Below are positions 35,855 to 43,928 of a stretch of 64,000 bases of DNA, in pieces. Below the pieces are notes generated by a model. It did not search any database and was not told the DNA's origin. It was given only the letters and a program-made list of their open reading frames with translations. Position numbers and translations under genes: made by a program. How positions within the stretch are numbered: position 1 is the first letter of the stretch; the number at the start of each line of letters is the position of its first letter. Where the stretch lies: contig NZ_JATV01000002.1 of the NCBI RefSeq assembly GCF_000611675.1, forward strand, positions 1 to 64,000, read 5' to 3'. This DNA is from Flavobacterium succinicans LMG 10402 (GTDB taxonomy: Bacteria > Bacteroidota > Bacteroidia > Flavobacteriales > Flavobacteriaceae).

Positions 35855-35897
35855 TCAATAAACGAGTAAGCTGCTTGTACAACTTACTCGTTATTGA
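35855..35897 (-). terminator. Hairpin between the GH16 and GH-A genes
   Basis: TCAATAAACGAGTAAG (35855-35870) pairs with CTTACTCGTTATTGA (35883-35897) with one bulged base. No long T-run follows directly, so it may attenuate transcription or protect the 3' end of the susCD-GH16 message rather than end it fully. Confidence 0.55.
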
Positions 35898-35911
35898 TTA
35901 CTTAAAAACTA

Positions 35912-37555
35912 TTATTTACCATATACTCTAATATAATCTACTTCCATGGTAGACTGAGTGAATGAGGATTCAACAGGTCCTCCAAGAGTTCCACCCATAG
36001 CCACATTCAAGATTAAGAAGAAATCTTTGTTGTAAACAGTAGCAGCATTGTTGTCTAATGAGCTATACAATTTATCATCTACATACAATTTGATAGAAGT
36101 CTCAGTCCAAATAGCTTTGTACACATGAAACTCAGTAGCTGCATTAGAAATAGTCGTTTTACCTACAATAGCATTGCCTCCTGAATTGCCAGGAAAATGG
36201 AACGCACCGATTACTTCATTTGGATTTTTTCCAACATATTCTAAGAAATCAATTTCGCCACTATTAGGCCAGCCTACTGTTTTATGATCTTGTCCTAACG
36301 ACCAAACTGCTCCCCAAGTACCTACACCTGCTGGCATTTTGGCTCTAAATTCAACTTTACCGTATTTGAACTTAACTTTATCTTCGGATTTAATTCTAGC
36401 AGAGGTGTAATTAGAACCGTCTTTTATTGCTGTAATTTTAAGCATTCCGCCTTCAACTTTTACATTTTCAGCTTTATTGGTATAGGTTTGCAATTCACTA
36501 TTGCCCCAACCTCCAGCACCTAATTCATACGACCAGTTAGCCGTGTTAGGTGCACCAGCAGTATCAAAATTATCTTCCCAGATTAATTTGTTGAAATTAT
36601 CCACGGGGGCTTGTGTAGGTTTTGTAGTGGTCAAAATTAAATACCATGCTTCTGCAGGTACACTTCCATGCACAAAACGAACAACCATTCTATTCTCTGT
36701 GATAGAAAGGATTTCGAATTGTGTGGCACCAGCATAATAACCGATAAAACCTCCGTCAGAAATGTTCATCACTGTTCCTGTAGTTTGTGTCGCTGCTTCT
36801 TTGTTTTTAGTAACAAAAGAAGTAGATGGTGCTAAAGCAACAACTTTAGTCCCTGCTGAATTGAAAGGTAGACATTGATCATCACCACCATTAGTACCAC
36901 CGCCAACACTCTTATATAATTTATTGAAAAACGTATTGCCTTTGTTGTCTTGAGTGTATTGAATTTTGCCATTTACCAGAGCAAAAGTAAAATCTCCATC
37001 ATAAAAGCAAGTAGCTCCTTTTTCAAAAGGACCAGCACTATACCAAAGCGGGAAATAATTTTGTTTTTCATCTGTACTATTGGGGCCTACTCCAAAATGC
37101 CCTGCTTCGTTAGCAGCAATGTACCATTTTTTACCAGCAGCCGTTCCGCCAGTAAGTAAAGTAGTAGATTTTTCATCACTAAAATTACTGAATACTTTTA
37201 CATCTACAGTGACAGAAGAAGTTACACCGCCTTTACCGTTGGCAATTACAGTAACGGTATAGGTATTGATTCCTACCGTGGTAAAACCATGTTCTGCCGT
37301 TCCTGAAGGAGCAATTTCTGAAACGCCGTCTCCATAAACGTATTTATAAGAAATTGCATTATCAGCTTTGGCTGTAAATTTCACTTTTCCTGAGCCATCT
37401 CCATCTGGAGTTTGTGCCGTTTTACCAACTATATCAAAGGTTACAGCCAAGTTAGTAGGTGCGCCCAAAGCGCCAAACTCTACGTTATCGTCTTGACAAT
37501 TTACTAAAGCTAGTAAGCTGAAGAACGCTATTATATTTAAAAATATTTTTTTCAT
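35912..37555 (-). CDS. GH16 endo-beta-1,3-glucanase (laminarinase-type) lipoprotein
   Basis: A 547-residue lipoprotein (lipobox LALVNC, Cys20) for the cell surface. Residues about 30-120 form a PKD-like domain (YVYGDG), residues 130-310 an extra beta-rich module, and residues about 320-547 the GH16 jelly roll. The catalytic motif GEIDFLEYVG has nucleophile Glu434 and acid/base Glu439; the E-x-D-x-x-E spacing with a bulge residue is that of laminarinases and other beta-1,3(4)-glucanases. It follows the glycan-binding protein by 11 bases and is the first enzyme of the locus. Confidence 0.92.
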   Translation of the reverse strand: MKKIFLNIIAFFSLLALVNCQDDNVEFGALGAPTNLAVTFDIVGKTAQTPDGDGSGKVKFTAKADNAISYKYVYGDGVSEIAPSGTAEHGFTTVGINTYTVTVIANGKGGVTSSVTVDVKVFSNFSDEKSTTLLTGGTAAGKKWYIAANEAGHFGVGPNSTDEKQNYFPLWYSAGPFEKGATCFYDGDFTFALVNGKIQYTQDNKGNTFFNKLYKSVGGGTNGGDDQCLPFNSAGTKVVALAPSTSFVTKNKEAATQTTGTVMNISDGGFIGYYAGATQFEILSITENRMVVRFVHGSVPAEAWYLILTTTKPTQAPVDNFNKLIWEDNFDTAGAPNTANWSYELGAGGWGNSELQTYTNKAENVKVEGGMLKITAIKDGSNYTSARIKSEDKVKFKYGKVEFRAKMPAGVGTWGAVWSLGQDHKTVGWPNSGEIDFLEYVGKNPNEVIGAFHFPGNSGGNAIVGKTTISNAATEFHVYKAIWTETSIKLYVDDKLYSSLDNNAATVYNKDFFLILNVAMGGTLGGPVESSFTQSTMEVDYIRVYGK

Positions 37556-37566
37556 GTTCTTTTGAA

Positions 37567-39150
37567 TTAATTAGATTGTTTCAAATCATCGAAATAATAA
37601 GTCGCTCCTGTTCCTGCCACATCGAAATCAGGAAAAACAGCTACCTTGTTATACGTTTTAGTAGCATCGTATTTACCTGCCAAATCAAAGGTCAGCACTT
37701 CCCACGCATTAGCAACGGTGGTTGTTGCTTTTACCTCAAAATTGATTCCACCGTTGGTTTTATCTTCCATTTTGAATAAAATAGTTGCACCAACTTTTGG
37801 AGACCATACGGCAATTTTTACTTTAGTTCCTTTGGAGAAATCAATTTTAGAATCCAACTCAATAGTAGCACCAGCCCATGTTTGAGCACCAGAAGGTTTT
37901 TCAATAGATACTACTTTATTTGATACATTAGCTCCAGACTTATCAGGATTAGCAATTACTTTTGCTTTTCCTTCAATACCTCCAAAACCTTCCCATCCAT
38001 AAGTCAACAATGAAGACTCAAAATCAATAGGGAATTCTAATAAAGCACCCGGAGTTTTATAAAAATAGATGTTATCAATAAATACTGATCCTTTTCCAGA
38101 AGGAGTTCCTTCAAACTTGAATTGGAAAATATCTTTCACTGTTAAACCTTGACTCGTGAAGGCAGTAATTGGAATTTCGATACTAGTCCATTGGCCTGCT
38201 ACAAGATCTTTAACTACTGGTTTTTCACCACTAGTTTTACTGATTAAGAAAGTCGTGAATTTTTGAACATCCGCAGTCCAAACATCCATATGAAGAAACT
38301 CCATACCAGAAACGTCAACATTGTTTGCAAATTGAGTACCTTGATAACTCAAGTTAATATAGTTTAGCATTTTGTCGCCATTTAAATCAAACTCAGTAGC
38401 AGCATAACCCGCTTGAGATTGCCCCCAATTTGGAAAGAAATCAGTACCCGCTAAATTGGTATATTTGGCAGAATAAATAGAAATCACATCTCCAGCTTGA
38501 CGGTTTGGAGGTGTTGGTGCAGCAGCAAAAGGCTTGTTAACTACCGTCACTGTAAAATCTTGACTAAACTCCGTGGTTTGAATAGCAGCACTTTTGGATA
38601 CTATACGAATTTTGTACACACCCGGTTGATCATAAGTATAAGAAACCGCTTCTCCGTTGTTTCCAGAAATTGGATTAGGCTTCCCAGCTTCTCCAAAATA
38701 AACATCATAGAACAAAGCAAAATCAGCTTTGGCAGTAACGGTTACTTTTTTGGAAACTTGCTTATCGTTTTCAATTGTCACCACCAAATTTTGTGGAGCT
38801 TTAAACGAAACCACTACTTTTTGAATGGTTTCAGTTTTATTTCCATTTAAAGTAGTACCCACAATTTTAGCATCATAAACGCCTTCTTTGTATTTGTGAT
38901 CAACCGTTCCACCTGGCACAACATAAGCAGGTTCTTTGGTACCGTCCCCAAAATAAATTTCGTAACGTGTAACTCCTTCCCCGCGAGGCAAGAAGGTAAC
39001 CAATCCCGTATTGTCTTGTGTTACGGTGGTTAATGCCGAAATGTTCTTTGGGTTTTCCAATCCATTGATATCGACTACATCATTCTCGTTAGTACAACCC
39101 ACCATGATGGCAAGCACTAACATATTTATAACATATACTATTTTTTTCAT
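37567..39150 (-). CDS. Surface glycan-binding lipoprotein with PKD and carbohydrate-binding modules
   Basis: A 527-residue lipoprotein (lipobox AIMVGC, Cys19) with no catalytic motif. Two PKD-like domains fill about residues 35-205 (YEIYFGDGTKEP and FYDVYFGEAG). Two beta-sandwich modules of the CBM/galactose-binding type follow, each ending in an amphipathic strand of the FIDNIYFYK or YYFDDLKQ kind. The position directly after susD fits a SusE-like surface glycan-binding protein that presents substrate to the SusCD complex. Confidence 0.82.
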   Translation of the reverse strand: MKKIVYVINMLVLAIMVGCTNENDVVDINGLENPKNISALTTVTQDNTGLVTFLPRGEGVTRYEIYFGDGTKEPAYVVPGGTVDHKYKEGVYDAKIVGTTLNGNKTETIQKVVVSFKAPQNLVVTIENDKQVSKKVTVTAKADFALFYDVYFGEAGKPNPISGNNGEAVSYTYDQPGVYKIRIVSKSAAIQTTEFSQDFTVTVVNKPFAAAPTPPNRQAGDVISIYSAKYTNLAGTDFFPNWGQSQAGYAATEFDLNGDKMLNYINLSYQGTQFANNVDVSGMEFLHMDVWTADVQKFTTFLISKTSGEKPVVKDLVAGQWTSIEIPITAFTSQGLTVKDIFQFKFEGTPSGKGSVFIDNIYFYKTPGALLEFPIDFESSLLTYGWEGFGGIEGKAKVIANPDKSGANVSNKVVSIEKPSGAQTWAGATIELDSKIDFSKGTKVKIAVWSPKVGATILFKMEDKTNGGINFEVKATTTVANAWEVLTFDLAGKYDATKTYNKVAVFPDFDVAGTGATYYFDDLKQSN

Positions 39151-39162
39151 AATATTTATTGT

Positions 39163-40641
39163 TTAGTATCCAGGGTTTTGCTCCCAATTGCCGTTTGAAA
39201 ATTGAATTTCTTCGATAGGTAAAGGGAAAATTTCGTTTTTTCCAGCTTTAAAGTTTGGAATGGCTCCTGCTGCTTTTCCAGTACGTACCAAGTCAAAGAA
39301 ACGGTGCCCTTCGCCTAATAATTCTAATCTTCTTTCTCTGTAAATGAAATCAGTTAATGCTGCACCAGAAGCAGTAATATTGTGATTATCATCCGCAAAA
39401 GCACGTTGACGTATTTTATTTAAATACAATCTTGCTTTGGTATCATCAATTCCTCCACGGTTAAAGGCTTCGGCTGCCATTAACAACACATCGGCATAAC
39501 GAATCGCTCTGTAATTGTTTGGATTAGTCAAGTTCAAATCTCCTGCAGCATCAGCACTACGTTTTCTTGGTAAATACTTTCTATTAAAATATCCTGTGTG
39601 TTCGTTTCCTTTTCCAAAAGTAGCTCCAGTACTTGCAGCCCAAGCTTCGATATCAAGAATGGCAACCGTTTTTCGGTTATCTCCACCTTCATAAGCGTTA
39701 AAAGCCTCTTTAGTAGGAACGTTAAAGCTAAACCCTGAAGTGAATAAACCACCTGAGTAGTTTCTCACACCATTAAACCCTACTGCTACGTTACCTTCAC
39801 TACATTGTAAACATCCAAAACCAGCACCTTTAATATCAGTATACTGAACTTCAAAAACAGACTCAGCGTTGTTTTCTCCTGCCATTTCAAAAATAGAGTT
39901 GTAATCTGTAACCAAAGAGTACGTATTGGTAGTAATTAAACTCTCTAAAGTTGTAGCTGCTTGCGAAAATTTGTTTTGATACAAATACGCTTTTCCTAAT
40001 AATGCTAATGCTGCTCCTTTGGTGGCTCTTCCTCTTTCAGAAGGAATGGCTGCCAAGTTTTGAGAAGCATAGATCAAATCGGCTTCAATAGCAGCATATA
40101 CTTCTGCTGGTGTGCTTCTTTTGATGGTTTTTTCGTCTCCAATTTTAAAACGAGCATCTCCTTTCATTGGAACTCCACCAAACCATTTTACCAACTCAAA
40201 ATGGTAATATGCTCTTAAAAAACGAGCTTCAGCAATAATTTGCTCTTTCCCAGTAAAATTAGTTTTGTCCTTAAATTCTAGGATATAATTAGTTCTTTGC
40301 ACTCCAGCAAACATCCAATTCCAAATATCACGTAGGTTGTTATTTACGGGAGTATGAATCATGTCGTCAATTTGTTGAAAACCGATGACATCTGTTGGAC
40401 TTTCACCACCTGCCAATGTATTATCAGAGGCAATTTCACCTAATAAAACATTCACATACGAAGATTGCAATAAGTCATAAGCTGCAATTAAAGCTCTGTC
40501 GTATTCTTCTTTAGAATTAAAATAATTTTCAGAATCAATTGAATATTCTGGCTGACGATCTACAAACTCATCCGTACAAGAAGTAACGGAGAGCGAAGTA
40601 ACGATAAGTGTTACAATCGATATAAAAAGATATTTTTTCAT
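39163..40641 (-). CDS. SusD/RagB family outer-membrane nutrient-binding lipoprotein
   Basis: The lid of a SusCD importer, anchored at the outer-membrane surface. At 492 residues it has a lipobox (SVTSC, Cys22), the N-terminal RQPEYSIDSENYFNSKEEYDRAL and LLQSSYVNVLLGEIASDNTLAGG, the TPR-like helices (AEARFLRAYYHFELVKWFGGVP), and the C-terminal RYADVLLMAAEAFNRGG and YRERRLELLGEGHRFFDLVRTGK, all standard for the family. It follows susC by 11 bases. Confidence 0.95.
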   Translation of the reverse strand: MKKYLFISIVTLIVTSLSVTSCTDEFVDRQPEYSIDSENYFNSKEEYDRALIAAYDLLQSSYVNVLLGEIASDNTLAGGESPTDVIGFQQIDDMIHTPVNNNLRDIWNWMFAGVQRTNYILEFKDKTNFTGKEQIIAEARFLRAYYHFELVKWFGGVPMKGDARFKIGDEKTIKRSTPAEVYAAIEADLIYASQNLAAIPSERGRATKGAALALLGKAYLYQNKFSQAATTLESLITTNTYSLVTDYNSIFEMAGENNAESVFEVQYTDIKGAGFGCLQCSEGNVAVGFNGVRNYSGGLFTSGFSFNVPTKEAFNAYEGGDNRKTVAILDIEAWAASTGATFGKGNEHTGYFNRKYLPRKRSADAAGDLNLTNPNNYRAIRYADVLLMAAEAFNRGGIDDTKARLYLNKIRQRAFADDNHNITASGAALTDFIYRERRLELLGEGHRFFDLVRTGKAAGAIPNFKAGKNEIFPLPIEEIQFSNGNWEQNPGY

Positions 40642-40652
40642 TGTAATGGCAA

Positions 40653-43600
40653 TTAAAAATTAATGTTTAACCCTAACAAATAGGTTCTTGGTATTGGGTA
40701 AAACCCGTAATCAATTCCTCCTCCAATAGGTTTTCCATCAGACGCTCCTGGATCATAACCTTTGTATTTAGTAAAGGTGTATAAGTTGTTTACTCCTGTG
40801 TACAACCTGAATTTTGAGATTCCGATTTTTTCAGTAAAATTTGGACTTAACGAGTACCCTATTTGAATATTTTGAATTCTTAAATACGAAGCATCTTCTA
40901 CGAAATAATCAGAGAAAACATTGTTAGAAGTAGCACCAGTTGTTACTCTTGGCGTTGTGTTGGTAGAACCTTCGCCAGTCCAACGGTCTAAAACATAATT
41001 CAAACGGTTGGCATCAGATAATGTTCTTTCGTAATTACGCACCATATCATTACCCACTGAAGCAAAAGTATACACAGCAAAATCAAGATTTTTGTAATTC
41101 AATTGCACATTGAATCCCATGGTTGCAGCAGGAACTGGATCACCAATATTGGTTCTATCTTTAGTATCAATCACACCATCGCCATTGTTATCTACAAAAC
41201 GAATATCACCAGGAGCAGCATTAGCACCTAGAGCTAATTGAGATGGATGTGCGTCAACTTCGGCTTGATTTTGAAAAACACCATCGGTTTTATATCCATA
41301 AAAATAGCCAATTGGTTTTCCTACTTCCATTCTTGACGGAGCGGGTTGACCTACTCCAAATGAACCTCCTTCAATAAAACCTGTACCGTTGTTTACCTCT
41401 AATACTTCATTATTCAAGAAAGTAACATTGTACCCAACACTTAAAGATAAATCATTACTAAATGTTTTTTTATAATCAAAAGACATTTCTAAACCAGAGT
41501 TACGAACGGTACCAGCATTGATTGTTGGTGAACTAGCACCTGGCGCATTGGTACCAATAATACCAGAAACTGGAATATTTGGAATTAATAAATCTTTACG
41601 AGTATCTATAAAATAATCGGCAATAACTGATAATTTATTGTCTAAAAATTTGAAATCCAAACCTACGTCAAATTTACGTGCTTCTTCCCATTTTAGGTCG
41701 GAATTAGGGGTTTGTCCTACGGCAGTACCATTGGTTAATATGCCATCAAAAACATAAGAAGCCTCACCATTTAAAAATCCTAAATATCCATTGTTAGGAA
41801 TTTGATCGTTACCTAAAGTACCATAACTCGCTCTTAATTTCATGAAGTTGAATGCTTTTGGCTCACCAAAGAAACCTTCATCTGAGATAATCCATCCTGC
41901 AGTAAAAGAAGGGAAATAACCTACTCTATTGTTAGGGCCAAATTTAGTAGAAGCATCACGTCTTAACATCGCAGATAATAAATACTTTCCTTTGTAGTCG
42001 TATTGCATTCTACCAAAATAAGACAATCTACGCTCATCATACACATAAGAACTATTGGTTTTTGCTGCCAAAAATCCGGTAGTCAATGAAATATCGGCAA
42101 AATCCCAAGAGTTGTTTGGTACATCGTAACCTGTAGCAGATAATCCGCTTCCCCATTGTTTAAAAATAGTATTACCCAAGGTAGCTACTAAGTTGTGATC
42201 TTCACCAATTTTTTTAGTGTACGTACCATAAATATCGAAAGAGTAATCGTTATCATTTACTTTTCCTTGTGTTACTGAGCTACGCACTACATCAAATACT
42301 TTTCCACCGTAGCTTACTTGTTTGGCAAAGTTTCTAGAATCGCTATGAGCGGTATTGAAACCCATTGTAGCAGAAAGTACAAATCCGTCAAACATTTTGT
42401 AATCTAAACCAAAATTACCATTCAATTTTTTGAAATTGTAATCATTGTATGTATTGTCAATTTGCTCAAGCGGATTAATAATTTCATTTCCTAATCCTGC
42501 AGTACTTGGAACAAGTGTAAAATCACCTTGAGCATCATATGGTTTTAAAGTAGAAGGAACGTTCAAAGCGTTGAACAATACAGATCCTAAACCGTTCTCA
42601 TTTAATGTTTTTCTATTGAAATAGGTATAAATAACATTGGTTTTCAACTTTAATTTATCAGTTAAATCTGCACCAAGAGAAATTCTAGCAGTGTTTCTTA
42701 AAAACCCAGATTTATCATTTCCTACGATACCTTCTTGGTCTAAATGAGAAGCACTAATGGCATACGTCATTTTTTCGGCACCACCAGAGATGGTAAAATC
42801 ATGGTTGATAATTGGAACACCCGTTTTGATAACTTCTTTTTGCCAGTTAGTTCCTTTTCCTAACCCAGATACATTTGGATAAGGAATGGTTTGTCCGCCA
42901 TTAGCGTAGCTTTCGTTTAGTAACAAAGCATATTCTGTGGCATTCAAAGTAGGTAATAATCTTGAGGCTTCTTGAAAACCAACATAAGTGTTGAAGTTTA
43001 CTTTTGTTTTAGCATTCTTTTTACCTGTTTTGGTAGTAATCAAAATGATACCATTAGCACCAATCGTACCGTAGATCGCTGCTTGAGCATCTTTTAATAC
43101 CGTAATGGTTTCGATATCATTTGGGTTTAGTAAACCTAACTCACCAATGTAACCATCTATAATGGTAGTTGGTCTGTTTTCACCGTTTGTAGCAATACCA
43201 CGAATTCGAATGTCTAACCCAGCTCCAGGCGCACCTGATTGTGCCGTTACGTTTACTCCTGAAACCGTTCCTTGTAAAGCTTGCTCTACTTTAATAGGTT
43301 TAATCACATCCAGAGATTTAGCATCCAAAACCGAAACGGCTCCTGTTACTTCTCTTTTCTTTTGACTTCCGTATCCAATAACCACTACTTCTTTGAGGGC
43401 ATTGGATTCTTCATTCATTTTAATAACTAATTTTTCGTTACCTGAAACGGTAACTTTGTAATCAACATAACCTATATAACTAAAGATTAGAGTTGATTTT
43501 GGAGCCACTTTAAATAATTTAAAGCCTCCATCAAAGTCCGTTGAGGTACTTTGATTACTGTTGCTTACCTTAACATTAACACCTGGCAGTGCTAATCCCG

Positions 43601-43697
43601 TTTTGGCATCTAAAACAGTTCCGCTGATTTCATTTGATTGCGAATATCCTAAAATGGATAGCAACATAAATGAAATAAATAGTAGTTTCGATTTCAT
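40653..43697 (-). CDS. SusC/RagA family TonB-dependent outer-membrane receptor
   Basis: The oligosaccharide channel of the locus, 1014 residues. After the signal peptide (MKSKLLFISFMLLSILGYSQ) comes the carboxypeptidase-like domain (ISGTVLDAKTGLALPGVNV), then LKEVVVIGYGSQKKREVTGAVS with the TonB box and plug start, and a 22-strand barrel ending RTYLLGLNINF. The plug keeps the family motif IRGIATNGENRPTTIIDGYIG. The start follows a region with candidate operators (43810-43857) and the regulator's terminator. Confidence 0.95.
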   Translation of the reverse strand: MKSKLLFISFMLLSILGYSQSNEISGTVLDAKTGLALPGVNVKVSNSNQSTSTDFDGGFKLFKVAPKSTLIFSYIGYVDYKVTVSGNEKLVIKMNEESNALKEVVVIGYGSQKKREVTGAVSVLDAKSLDVIKPIKVEQALQGTVSGVNVTAQSGAPGAGLDIRIRGIATNGENRPTTIIDGYIGELGLLNPNDIETITVLKDAQAAIYGTIGANGIILITTKTGKKNAKTKVNFNTYVGFQEASRLLPTLNATEYALLLNESYANGGQTIPYPNVSGLGKGTNWQKEVIKTGVPIINHDFTISGGAEKMTYAISASHLDQEGIVGNDKSGFLRNTARISLGADLTDKLKLKTNVIYTYFNRKTLNENGLGSVLFNALNVPSTLKPYDAQGDFTLVPSTAGLGNEIINPLEQIDNTYNDYNFKKLNGNFGLDYKMFDGFVLSATMGFNTAHSDSRNFAKQVSYGGKVFDVVRSSVTQGKVNDNDYSFDIYGTYTKKIGEDHNLVATLGNTIFKQWGSGLSATGYDVPNNSWDFADISLTTGFLAAKTNSSYVYDERRLSYFGRMQYDYKGKYLLSAMLRRDASTKFGPNNRVGYFPSFTAGWIISDEGFFGEPKAFNFMKLRASYGTLGNDQIPNNGYLGFLNGEASYVFDGILTNGTAVGQTPNSDLKWEEARKFDVGLDFKFLDNKLSVIADYFIDTRKDLLIPNIPVSGIIGTNAPGASSPTINAGTVRNSGLEMSFDYKKTFSNDLSLSVGYNVTFLNNEVLEVNNGTGFIEGGSFGVGQPAPSRMEVGKPIGYFYGYKTDGVFQNQAEVDAHPSQLALGANAAPGDIRFVDNNGDGVIDTKDRTNIGDPVPAATMGFNVQLNYKNLDFAVYTFASVGNDMVRNYERTLSDANRLNYVLDRWTGEGSTNTTPRVTTGATSNNVFSDYFVEDASYLRIQNIQIGYSLSPNFTEKIGISKFRLYTGVNNLYTFTKYKGYDPGASDGKPIGGGIDYGFYPIPRTYLLGLNINF

Positions 43698-43809
43698 ACT
43701 TTGTTTTTTTTATTGATTTGTTAAAATTAGCTAACTATCACGTTGTAGTTCCAAAAAGTACCTCAACAAAAAACATACAATCCTAAAAAAAACAAAAAAA
43801 ACAACGGAA

Positions 43810-43857
43810 AGCCTTGTATTTAATAGCCTTACAAAAGTTAAATCATCCGGCATCCGG
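43810..43857 (-). promoter_or_regulatory. Candidate operator region upstream of susC
   Basis: Two imperfect direct repeats, AGCCTTGTA (43810-43818) and AGCCTTACA (43825-43833), lie 15 bases apart and are followed by two tandem copies of CATCCGG (43844-43857). They sit between the regulator's terminator and the susC start, where binding by the LuxR-type regulator would be expected. No perfect -7 box is visible close by (TTAACTTTTG on the minus strand is one base off). Confidence 0.35.
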
Positions 43858-43865
43858 AAACAAAA

Positions 43866-43897
43866 AACACCTCGCATTTTATAAATGTTGAGGTGTT
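43866..43897 (-). terminator. Terminator after the regulator gene
   Basis: AACACCTC pairs with GAGGTGTT, extended by a bulged GCATTT/AATGT pairing, and is followed on the minus strand by TTTTTTG. It separates the regulator transcript from the susC promoter. Confidence 0.75.
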
Positions 43898-43928
43898 GTA
43901 TAGGTAATTTTTAGATTTAATTAACATT

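Noticed and set aside
35728..35931. Plus-strand frame of 67 codons between the GH-A and GH16 genes
   Set aside because: It runs through the hairpin at 35855-35897 and into the GH16 stop, has low-complexity basic composition and no recognisable domain.
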